Positions 8,255 to 14,908 of a stretch of DNA of 27,676 nucleotides are shown piece after piece. Made by a program: the position numbers and the translations under genes. The stretch is from the NCBI GenBank assembly GCA_040877875.1, contig JBBDNC010000067.1, forward strand, positions 1 to 27,676, in the 5' to 3' direction. Source of the stretch: JBBDNC01 sp040877875 (GTDB lineage Bacteria; Bacteroidota; Rhodothermia; Balneolales; Balneolaceae). The notes below the pieces were generated by a model. It was not told the DNA's origin. It did no database searches and saw nothing but the letters and a program-made list of their open reading frames with translations. The first letter of the stretch is position 1. Each line of letters opens with the position of its first letter.

Positions 8255-8764
8255 TTATCCCATTTGATTTAAACCAAGACTAGGTGTTTGGCCCTCCCGA
8301 AGCTGTCCATTTCCCTTATAGTTTTTATACGACTGCCTGGCGACCCGGGAAAGTTCAGTAATGGATTGGGAATTATGTTCGGATGCAAATTCAAGCAGAC
8401 TCATCAATTGGCTCCTGAGCTGCTCCGTTTTATGAATCTGATCATACAAATCAATCCGAAGCCGGTCGATATCTTCTGTTGACCCCTCGATCACCTCAAG
8501 CAACCGGGTAAGCGAAGGATGGGATGCATTTGGATAGTAATTTTGAAACAACACGATCAATTGGTTTTTGAAAAGCGTCTCCATCTCCTTCAACTCTTCA
8601 TATTTGACCATTTGCCTGTCAATCAACGCATTCAGTTGATGAATGTCATTATAAATAACCGCATGCATCTGTTCGTCAAGCAGTTTCTTCGTCTCCTGAT
8701 AACCTTGATGGAGATTCGATAAACTCTCAACTAATTCGTCGATTTCTTGTTGGTTGGTTGACAT
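8255..8764 (-). CDS. flgN: FlgN-like export chaperone for FlgK and FlgL
   Basis: A protein of 169 residues, mostly helical and charged, with the FlgN pattern: an N-terminal helix (L-V-E-S-L-S-N-L-H-Q-G-Y), a central segment I-D-R-Q-M-V-K-Y-E-E-L-K-E-M-E and a C-terminal helix ending in a flexible tail (S-Y-K-N-Y-K-G-N-G-Q). FlgN keeps the junction proteins FlgK and FlgL export-competent in the cytoplasm. Position directly before flgK (3-base gap) and after flgJ (5-base gap) is the classical one. Sequence conservation in this family is low, so the call relies strongly on position and size. Confidence 0.8.
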   Translation of the reverse strand: MSTNQQEIDELVESLSNLHQGYQETKKLLDEQMHAVIYNDIHQLNALIDRQMVKYEELKEMETLFKNQLIVLFQNYYPNASHPSLTRLLEVIEGSTEDIDRLRIDLYDQIHKTEQLRSQLMSLLEFASEHNSQSITELSRVARQSYKNYKGNGQLREGQTPSLGLNQMG

Positions 8765-8769
8765 ATATA

Positions 8770-9105
8770 CTATTTTTTTGCGTTCGTTGGTTCATTCATT
8801 TCAATTCGTTTCTCCAAATGGCCGCGGATAATTTCCGCAATTCCCAAAGGTTCCTGTTTTGCCAGTTCAGTTGAGAGGGCATCGACAACATGATCCTTAT
8901 AAAAAGATCCGCCCGTACTCAAGACTCCCCCCTCTTTGTTATCATTTTGAAACAGGTTCTTTGTCATTTGCTCAACCATCTGCCTGGCAAATATTTGCTC
9001 AAACTCCATGGCAATTTCATTCTTATCCATACCCTGTTTTGAGGAGGGCCCGCCTGCTATAGATCCCGAAGCAATCGGGGCGGATATTTTTGTAAACTCA
9101 TTCAT
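8770..9105 (-). CDS. flgJ: Rod-binding protein FlgJ, short form without muramidase domain
   Basis: A protein of 111 residues matching only the rod-binding N-terminal half of FlgJ: A-M-E-F-E-Q-I-F-A-R-Q-M-V-E-Q-M (31-46), a Gly/Ser stretch, then Y-K-D-H-V-V-D-A-L-S-T-E-L-A-K (compare Y-x-x-M-x-D-x-x-L-A-x-x-L-A). FlgJ acts as the rod cap or assembly scaffold in the periplasm. The peptidoglycan hydrolase half found in enteric FlgJ is missing, as in several other phyla, so a separate hydrolase must open the wall. It follows flgI with an 84-base gap. Confidence 0.88.
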   Translation of the reverse strand: MNEFTKISAPIASGSIAGGPSSKQGMDKNEIAMEFEQIFARQMVEQMTKNLFQNDNKEGGVLSTGGSFYKDHVVDALSTELAKQEPLGIAEIIRGHLEKRIEMNEPTNAKK

Positions 9106-9189
9106 TGTGTAACCCTGCGTTTATTTTTTTGATCTGATTTCAGGAAAGATGCTAACCGTTCCGGTTTCTCTTTCGTTTTCGACAATGAT

Positions 9190-10308
9190 CTACATAACAA
9201 TTAATTTTCCCTTCAGGGCACCTGCCCTGTCAATCGCCTGCATAATGGAAATAATATCTTTAGGGGAAAATCCCAGATTTGTCAGTGAATTGGCAAGATC
9301 TACGATGGTCGTCTCCGGTTCCAAAATCAGATTACTTGCCGATTCTTCAGTAAAACTGATCTCATTGACAGTCCCCTCTACCGTTTCGCCGCCCGTAAAG
9401 GGCAGGGGTTGAGATACAAATGGCGTAACCTGCGACTGAATCCGGAGACCCCCATGTGAAACCAGAACTTCACCGATCACGACTTCTCCTCCGGCAACCA
9501 CCGTACCGGTCCGTTCGTTAATCACGATTCGGGCGGGGATATCCACTTCGATTTGCAAATCCAGAACCAGGCTCGTAAAGAAGGTCATATCACCCGCATC
9601 TTCAAAAGCTTCTGGCCATTCCACACTGACAAACCCGGCATTATCAGCACTGGCAATATTTTCTTCGAACCTTTCATTAATTACATCTACGATCCGGGCT
9701 GCATTATTGTAGTTGGGTTCACGCAGAATAAGACCGAGTGGAGCACTTCTGTCCGGCCGGTACATCTGATTCTGAACAATAGATCCACCAGATGGTATCG
9801 TAGCGGTCAGAGTGGGGTTCCGGCCCACTCTTGACCCGGCTACTTCGGCATTGTATCCGCCCAGGATAAGCGGCCCCTGTGCATAGGCATACACCTGATC
9901 GTCCTGGGGATGAATAAGCGGGGTTTGAAGAAGGACCCCTCCATTCAGACTGCTCGCATCTCCCAGCGAAGAGACCGTTACATCGATTTCGCTGCCGGGT
10001 GCCTGATATGGACCGACCGTAGCTGTAACGATGACGGCTGCCACATTCCGGGTTCTCAGATGTTCCGAATCAATATTGATATCAAACTTGCGCAGCATAC
10101 TCGCAACAGATTGTACCGTAAATACAGAACCCCGGCGGCTTAAAGCCCGGTCGCCTGTGCGATCCAATCCGGCTACAAGGCCATAGCCAATCAGTTCCAT
10201 CTTGTTGGCTTTGTCTATTTCAACCAGGTCACTGAGTCGCGTTTGGCCATTGGCAAATACGGGAACCAAAACAAAAATCAATACCAGGGGAAAAATATAT
10301 TTCTTCAT
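9190..10308 (-). CDS. flgI: Flagellar P-ring protein FlgI
   Basis: The P ring is a periplasmic bushing around the rod in the peptidoglycan layer. An N-terminal signal peptide (MKKYIFPLVLIFVLVPVFANG) is followed by R-L-S-D-L-V-E-I...L-I-G-Y-G-L-V-A-G-L-D-R-T-G-D (FlgI signature), V-A-A-V-I-V-T-A-T-V-G-P-Y and S-S-L-G-D-A-S-S-L-N-G-G-V-L-L-Q-T-P-L. The C-terminus G-F-S-P-K-D-I-I-S-I-M-Q-A-I-D-R-A-G-A-L is typical. An ATG five codons earlier (10323) is in frame, but AGGAGA lies inside that stretch, 6-7 bases before the ATG at 10308, so the later start is preferred and gives a normal signal peptide. Product 372 residues. The flgH stop lies about 25 bases upstream. Confidence 0.94.
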   Translation of the reverse strand: MKKYIFPLVLIFVLVPVFANGQTRLSDLVEIDKANKMELIGYGLVAGLDRTGDRALSRRGSVFTVQSVASMLRKFDINIDSEHLRTRNVAAVIVTATVGPYQAPGSEIDVTVSSLGDASSLNGGVLLQTPLIHPQDDQVYAYAQGPLILGGYNAEVAGSRVGRNPTLTATIPSGGSIVQNQMYRPDRSAPLGLILREPNYNNAARIVDVINERFEENIASADNAGFVSVEWPEAFEDAGDMTFFTSLVLDLQIEVDIPARIVINERTGTVVAGGEVVIGEVLVSHGGLRIQSQVTPFVSQPLPFTGGETVEGTVNEISFTEESASNLILEPETTIVDLANSLTNLGFSPKDIISIMQAIDRAGALKGKLIVM

Positions 10309-10333
10309 CGAAAATCTCCTCATCTTCCAGGTT

Positions 10334-10945
10334 TTAATTTGCAGCCATGAAAGCTGACACAGCTGTTACAACACCGACAGCTCCCCATAACAGTTTCCGG
10401 CTAATTCCTTTTTTACGGGTCAGGCCGTTGATTCCTCCTTCATTCAGGTAAACAATATTTGCATCGGCTACCCGATACGATAAAACTTCATTGGCATCGT
10501 TAATGTCCGTCGGACGTATAACGCCGCTTAATTCTATACTGTAGATTTCTCCACTGATTTCCGTACTTCTGGAACCGTCAATCAGATAGTTACCGCTTTC
10601 ATCTATCTCTTTTATTCTCACACTCAGCGTACCACTCAAAAGCTGTCTTTGATTCGCCAGAGCCCTCTCGTCCGAATTGTAATCAAGCTGCGAATCCGCC
10701 CCGAATATGGCATCCATTGGCAGCATACTACCGCTGACTGTGCTTGATGCACTGCCTGCCGTATTAGACTGGGTTCGTGAATCCGTACTCGAAGAACCGT
10801 TAATGTTTTCAGTCAGAATCACCGTAATCACATCTCCAACCCTGTGGGCTTTGATATCCGAATAGAGTGAACGTTGCGCAAATAAAGCGGGCAGGATCAT
10901 TAAATAGATCAAAACGGTTAATAATATTTTCACAGGTATCTTCAT
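10334..10945 (-). CDS. flgH: Flagellar L-ring protein FlgH, lacking the lipoprotein cysteine
   Basis: A protein of 203 residues. Family features: S-L-Y-S-D-I-K-A-H-R-V-G-D-V-I-T-V-I-L-T-E (26-46), Ser/Thr-rich linker, L-S-V-R-I-K-E-I-D-E-S-G-N-Y-L-I-D-G-S-R (about 105-125), then S-G-V-I-R-P-T-D-I. FlgH makes the outer-membrane L ring and is normally a lipoprotein. Here the signal peptide ends L-P-A-L-F-A-Q with no lipobox, and the whole protein has no cysteine. The C-terminus is also different: a basic patch and a hydrophobic stretch (K-L-L-W-G-A-V-G-V-V-T-A-V-S-A-F-M) that could enter a membrane. It lies between flgA and flgI as expected. Confidence 0.92.
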   Translation of the reverse strand: MKIPVKILLTVLIYLMILPALFAQRSLYSDIKAHRVGDVITVILTENINGSSSTDSRTQSNTAGSASSTVSGSMLPMDAIFGADSQLDYNSDERALANQRQLLSGTLSVRIKEIDESGNYLIDGSRSTEISGEIYSIELSGVIRPTDINDANEVLSYRVADANIVYLNEGGINGLTRKKGISRKLLWGAVGVVTAVSAFMAAN

Positions 10946-11014
10946 AGATCTGATATTTTGGTGAATTCAAACTTCATTTAACATTGTCGTTACTTTTGTC
11001 ATGCTGCATTAGTC

Positions 11015-11704
11015 TTAAAGTGTTTTTCTCCACATAACCGTGTTTTCATTCAGAACTTCTACCTCATATCGTTTTCCGGTTTCAGTGCATCGCACCGTAA
11101 TCAATTCGCCCGTTCCCCCCGCGCGCCGTGTTTCACAGTTTAACTCTACCGTTAACCCGTGCATCCTGTATTGCATCACAACGGCATTTCCGTGTTCAAC
11201 GACCGGAATGCCGGACAGATCGGATTGATAAATCGGCTCCCCGGCCGGAATATCCTGTCTTGCAGTGAACTCCCCGTATGGAATACGTCTGACCGGAAGC
11301 TGCCCAAAATTCGTTACATCCATCTGCTTCATTTCCATCATGCTCTCTCGAATCACATGATCCCTGGCAACCGGCAGCCGGGCCACCGGAACCTGTATTC
11401 GGGTCGTAATAAAAAATTGAACCGGATAGGTTTTCCCGCCGGCCAAAACTTCAGCACTCACCAGGGCTCTGGGCAGATCCCGACTGTTCATTTGAATTCT
11501 TTGTATATCCCGGGCCTGTACCTCTCCAAGCCGGGAAGGAAGCCACCTGAGTTCTACCCCGAAACTGGCATCCGGATAGCGGCTTGAAAGCTGCTCCCTG
11601 GCCATCTCTTTCAATCTTACTTCTAACTTTTCCTCTGCCTCGTGCTGAACAGGGCCTGCTCCGGCTGTAAGAAACAGTAGGATGATCAGAATTTGAAGTT
11701 TCAT
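11015..11704 (-). CDS. flgA: P-ring assembly chaperone FlgA
   Basis: A protein of 229 residues with a short N-terminal signal (MKLQILIILLFLTAGAGP) and the FlgA layout: a variable first half, then R-Q-D-I-P-A-G-E-P-I-Y-Q-S-D-L (about 155-170, SAF domain), and a C-terminal G-N-A-V-V-M-Q-Y-R-M-H-G-L-T-V-E-L, G-E-L-I-T-V-R-C and Y-E-V-E-V-L-N. FlgA is a periplasmic chaperone for FlgI. It is followed by flgH after 69 bases. A perfect 12-bp inverted repeat lies 42-77 bases upstream of the start. Confidence 0.9.
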   Translation of the reverse strand: MKLQILIILLFLTAGAGPVQHEAEEKLEVRLKEMAREQLSSRYPDASFGVELRWLPSRLGEVQARDIQRIQMNSRDLPRALVSAEVLAGGKTYPVQFFITTRIQVPVARLPVARDHVIRESMMEMKQMDVTNFGQLPVRRIPYGEFTARQDIPAGEPIYQSDLSGIPVVEHGNAVVMQYRMHGLTVELNCETRRAGGTGELITVRCTETGKRYEVEVLNENTVMWRKTL

Positions 11705-11745
11705 GTGGGATTGACTGGTTTTTATCTAAAAAAATGCTTTAGTAC

Positions 11746-11781
11746 GAATGAGTTACCGGTATGCATGCTGGTAACTCATTC
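11746..11781. repeat. Perfect 12-bp inverted repeat between flgG and flgA
   Basis: GAATGAGTTACC (11746-11757) and GGTAACTCATTC (11770-11781) pair perfectly around a 12-nt loop with the palindromic core ATGCAT. Read on the minus strand, a run of seven T residues follows only after about 11 bases, so a standard terminator is less likely than an operator dyad, attenuator or mRNA structure between flgG and flgA. Confidence 0.75.
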
Positions 11782-11843
11782 CTGTCAAAAGATTTCAATA
11801 CTATAGGTCCGGCTGTAAAATAGAGCCTGTACAAATATTGAGA

Positions 11844-12641
11844 TTAACGTTTAATGGAATTGGTCATCGCCATCATATCTTCCGCAGTCTGAACCATTTT
11901 CGAATTGGTCTCATAGGCGCGCTGAGCTTGTATCAGGCCCACCATTTCAGAAACAACATCTACATTTGACTGTTCCAGAAATCCTTGTTCTATGCTGCCA
12001 AAGCCGTCAGTGCCCGGCATACCGTAGATCGGAGTTCCCGAGGCTTCCGTTTGAGAATAGAGGTTATCTCCCATTCCCGATAATCCGCCCGGATTTACAA
12101 ATTTGGCGAGTTCAATCTGTCCCAAGTCAATCATCTCTCCATCACCGTTGATCTGGGCAGTTACAAATCCTTCTTTCGAGATGTTCAATGCCTGGGCATT
12201 TTCAGGAACCTCGATAAAATCAGCCAACGGCAGACCCGACTGGGTGACAACTCTGCCGGTTGAATCCAGTGCAAAATTACCGTCTCGTGTAAATGCAGTG
12301 GAGCCATCCGGCATTTCAACCTGGAAAAAACCAGATCCATTGAGCGCCAGATTGAGGGGATTCGCCGTTTCCGTCAGGGTTCCCTGCGAAAAATTACGGA
12401 CATTGGCCACCGGTTTTGATCCGTGGCCCAGTTGCAACTGGGAGACCGAACTCGACCGGCCGTTTGAAGAGTCTCCTCGCTTTGATATTTCTACATTTTG
12501 ATAAAACAGATCCTGAAAAGCGATATTACTTCGTTTAAATCCTGTAGTATTTACGTTTGCCAAATTGTTGGCAATGTTATCGACCGACTTTTGCTGGGCA
12601 CTCATTCCAAGTGCTGCAATGCTTAATGCTCTGGTTGGCAT
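11844..12641 (-). CDS. flgG: Distal rod protein FlgG
   Basis: A protein of 265 residues, the usual FlgG length (about 260). The N-terminal rod motif is A-A-L-G-M-S-A-Q-Q-K-S-V-D-N-I-A-N-N-L-A-N-V-N-T-T-G-F-K-R (9-37). The middle has N-P-L-N-L-A-L-N-G-S-G-F-F-Q-V, then F-T-R-D-G-N-F-A-L-D-S-T-G. The C-terminus Q-S-N-V-D-V-V-S-E-M-V-G-L-I-Q-A-Q-R-A-Y-E-T-N-S-K is diagnostic. FlgG forms the distal rod through the P and L rings. It sits between flgF and flgA. Confidence 0.95.
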   Translation of the reverse strand: MPTRALSIAALGMSAQQKSVDNIANNLANVNTTGFKRSNIAFQDLFYQNVEISKRGDSSNGRSSSVSQLQLGHGSKPVANVRNFSQGTLTETANPLNLALNGSGFFQVEMPDGSTAFTRDGNFALDSTGRVVTQSGLPLADFIEVPENAQALNISKEGFVTAQINGDGEMIDLGQIELAKFVNPGGLSGMGDNLYSQTEASGTPIYGMPGTDGFGSIEQGFLEQSNVDVVSEMVGLIQAQRAYETNSKMVQTAEDMMAMTNSIKR

Positions 12642-12779
12642 ATCAATTGAATTAAGAATTAAAATTTAAGTACTTCCGCCAGCCGGCGGATGATCGTGAG
12701 AACGAGGCGCTGATCCTCTTCCTGCTCAACCTCCTCCCATAGATAACTGTTTACTGCTTACTAATAACTATGTGTAATG
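12642..12779. other. flgF-flgG spacer with GC-rich palindrome
   Basis: This 138-bp spacer inside the rod unit contains TCCGCCAGCCGGCGGA (12675-12690), a near-perfect palindrome related to those in the flgK-flgL and fliP-fliQ spacers. The words TGTTTACTGCT and TTACTAATAA are shared with the flgK-flgL spacer. No convincing promoter is visible. Confidence 0.5.
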
Positions 12780-13517
12780 TTAAAATTTTCCGAGTGAATT
12801 GGTTGCTCTTGACAACAGCTCATCCGTTGTCGTAATTACTTTTTGCTGGGATTCAAAAAGAGTCGCATTGGTCATCATTTCCGTTAGCTCTTTTAACGGA
12901 TTCACATTGCCCGCTTCATAGAACCCTTGTCGAAGGGTACTATCTTCATCAATCATCAACTCAACTCCATCCGGAACCATAAAGTAACCGCTCGAATGGC
13001 GCTGCAAGGTTTCTATTTTCTCAACCGTTGCAAGTTCAATATTGTCATGAACCTTGTCATTGAGAAGTATGGATCCGTCACTTGATATTTCCAGGCGATA
13101 TTCATTCTCCGCATTCCCGGTCTGTTCAAAATTCGGTATCATGACCGGCCCTCCGCTTCCCAGCAATGATGCTCCCTGATCGTTGACCAGAAATCCATTC
13201 GAATCCGGATGAAACCGCCCGTTTCTTGTTAGCAGTTCAACTCCATTCAGTTCAACCTTAAAAAACCCGTTGCCTTGAATTGCCAAATCATAGGGATTTC
13301 CGGTAGCTTCAAAATTTCCTTGTTCCATATTGATGGTCTGTCTCGGGACAACTTTTGAGACTTCCTCCCCATTTACCATTTCTTTAAAAGAATGATAAAA
13401 CAGCTTGTCAGCTTTAAAACCGGGTGTATTCAGGTTTGCCATGTTATTTGCAGTCATTTCCTGTGCCTTCATCAGACGCTGCAAAACCTGCATGGATTGT
13501 GACAATCGATCTATCAT
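12780..13517 (-). CDS. flgF: Proximal rod protein FlgF
   Basis: A protein of 245 residues of the rod/hook family: N-terminal A-Q-E-M-T-A-N-N-M-A-N-L-N-T-P-G-F-K-A-D (18-37), then N-P-Y-D-L-A-I-Q-G-N-G-F-F-K-V, L-L-T-R-N-G-R-F-H-P-D-S-N-G, and the C-terminal Y-E-A-G-N-V-N-P-L-K-E-L-T-E-M-M. The sequence Q-S-M-Q-V-L at the start and the position before flgG fit FlgF rather than FlgG. It is the first gene of the minus-strand unit. A sigma-54 type site lies about 37 bases before the ATG. No Shine-Dalgarno is evident. Confidence 0.92.
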   Translation of the reverse strand: MIDRLSQSMQVLQRLMKAQEMTANNMANLNTPGFKADKLFYHSFKEMVNGEEVSKVVPRQTINMEQGNFEATGNPYDLAIQGNGFFKVELNGVELLTRNGRFHPDSNGFLVNDQGASLLGSGGPVMIPNFEQTGNAENEYRLEISSDGSILLNDKVHDNIELATVEKIETLQRHSSGYFMVPDGVELMIDEDSTLRQGFYEAGNVNPLKELTEMMTNATLFESQQKVITTTDELLSRATNSLGKF

Positions 13518-13553
13518 AGAAATTCAATCATTTTTCAGTTCACCCCAAAAGGA

Positions 13554-13569
13554 GTCAAATCCCGTGCCA
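13554..13569 (-). promoter_or_regulatory. Candidate sigma-54 promoter for the flgF unit
   Basis: On the minus strand the site reads TGGCAC-GGGAT-TTGAC, against consensus TGGCAC-N5-TTGCW. The -24 box is perfect and spacing is right, but the -12 GC is GA here, which is a weakness. The expected start would leave a leader of roughly 25 bases before the flgF ATG. A sigma-54 activator is encoded in the window, and rod genes are commonly sigma-54 controlled. Confidence 0.5.
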
Positions 13570-13628
13570 GCAGGTTTCCGAAGTCCGGAACGGACCTTCC
13601 TGGTTCTCTAAAAATACCCTCTCAGAAC

Positions 13629-13759
13629 ATCTGTGAACGGATATCGACTTTCTTCCTCAGCCTGTCATACGGTTCAATGAACTCTGCCTCTCAAACGGAA
13701 ACTTTTGCCACTTTGCGGAAAAATTTTAACAAATCTGTCCTCCGAATCCATTCACAGAT
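13629..13759. repeat. Paired 14-bp inverted motif in the flgF/flhB control region
   Basis: ATCTGTGAACGGAT (13629-13642, plus) and its copy ATCTGTGAATGGAT on the minus strand (13746-13759) match at 13 of 14 positions, with centres 117 bp apart. The first copy is itself an imperfect dyad (ATC-N-GT-NN-AC-N-GAT). This layout suits a dimeric regulator binding both sides of a divergent promoter region. Confidence 0.6.
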
Positions 13760-13810
13760 CCCCTGATTCCCCCAATTATTTTATGGTATTCTTTTTGAGT
13801 ATAGATAAGT

Positions 13811-14908
13811 ATGGCAGAACAAGATCAACAGGATAAAACAGAAGAACCCACCGAGCAGAAGCTTAAAAAAGCCCGGGATGAGGGAAATGTGGCTAAAAGC
13901 ACGGAAGTGGCTTCCGCCATGCTGATGGCGGCTGCGGTTCTGGTGATTCTTTATTCGGGCGACTGGATCTACAGTGAATTCAAATCGTTGTTTCAGCAAC
14001 TCTATACGAATCTGGACCAGCCGTTCAATGACAGCGAACATGCCATTCAGGTTCTGGAATCTACCCTGATAACAGGTTCTAAAATCATCAGCCCGATGTT
14101 GTTAGCCCTCCTTGCCGTTGCGGTTTTATCTCATATCCTGCAGGGGGGGTTTATCCTTGCCCCGAAGGTGATGGAACCCAAGCCGGAAAGAATACATCCC
14201 GGAAAAGGCTTTAAAAAAATCTTTTCCTTGAAGGGGCTGGCCGAACTGGTAAAAGGCCTGAGCAAGGTAGGGATCGTCGGAATGATCATCTATTTCACCT
14301 TCAGAGGTAAAACGGACGTCTTTGCCGCCATGATCATACAACCGGTTTCAGCGACTCTTTCCCAAACCGGCTCGCTGATCCTGATCATGATGACCCGAAT
14401 ATTATCCGCCCTGGTTGTTCTTGCAATTGCAGATGCCATCTATACCCGTTTTCAACATCGTAAGGATTTAAAAATGACCCGTCAGGAAGTTCGGGATGAG
14501 TTAAAACAGTCGGAAGGTGACCCGCACATGAAGAGCAAAAGAAAAGAAAAGGCAAAAAGTTACCGGCACCGCAAACGCCTTGACCATGCCATTCTTTCCT
14601 CGGATGTAGTGGTTACAAACCCGACACATTATGCCGTAGCCCTGCAGTATAATCCCGACAGCAACCGGGCTCCCATCGTACAGGCAAAAGGGATGAGAAA
14701 AAGAGCTCTGAAAATTCGCTCCTTTGCAGAAAAATATGAAGTACCGATCATTGAAAATCCACCGGTAGCAAGAACTCTTTTTGCATCAACCGAAGAAGAT
14801 CAAATGATACCGGAAGAGTATTTCAAGATCGTCGCGGAAATACTCGCCTATGTATACCGACTCAAAGAAGAAAAAACCAATATACATGAACATATTCGAA
14901 CAAAATAA
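13811..14908 (+). CDS. flhB: Flagellar export gate protein FlhB
   Basis: A protein of 365 residues. FlhB switches the export gate from rod/hook to filament substrates. It begins with the family signature D-K-T-E-E-P-T-E-Q-K-L-K-K-A-R-D-E-G (8-25). About four membrane helices lie between 33 and 215, with the P-K-x-x-x-P-x-R-I-x-P-x-x-G-x-K-x-I-F region near 120-140. The autocleavage motif N-P-T-H is at 270-273 and the C-terminal cytoplasmic domain keeps M-R-K-R-A-L-K-I-R and I-E-N-P-P-V-A-R-T-L. It is the first gene of the plus-strand flhB-flhA-flhF-fliA unit. Confidence 0.96.
   Translation: MAEQDQQDKTEEPTEQKLKKARDEGNVAKSTEVASAMLMAAAVLVILYSGDWIYSEFKSLFQQLYTNLDQPFNDSEHAIQVLESTLITGSKIISPMLLALLAVAVLSHILQGGFILAPKVMEPKPERIHPGKGFKKIFSLKGLAELVKGLSKVGIVGMIIYFTFRGKTDVFAAMIIQPVSATLSQTGSLILIMMTRILSALVVLAIADAIYTRFQHRKDLKMTRQEVRDELKQSEGDPHMKSKRKEKAKSYRHRKRLDHAILSSDVVVTNPTHYAVALQYNPDSNRAPIVQAKGMRKRALKIRSFAEKYEVPIIENPPVARTLFASTEEDQMIPEEYFKIVAEILAYVYRLKEEKTNIHEHIRTK

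Larger units (their letters stand above)
13518..13810. other. Divergent control region between flgF and flhB
   Basis: This 293-bp noncoding region separates the flgF (minus) and flhB (plus) transcription units. It contains a near-consensus sigma-54 site for flgF (13554-13569), a small dyad GTCCG-GAA-CGGAC (13583-13595), and the two arms of a 14-bp inverted motif (13629-13642 and 13746-13759). I could not place a clear promoter for flhB. Confidence 0.7.

Noticed and set aside
8770..9105. Possible truncation of flgJ (111 residues, no muramidase domain)
   Set aside because: Short rod-binding-only FlgJ is common in many phyla, and the reading frame shows no remnant of the hydrolase domain downstream.
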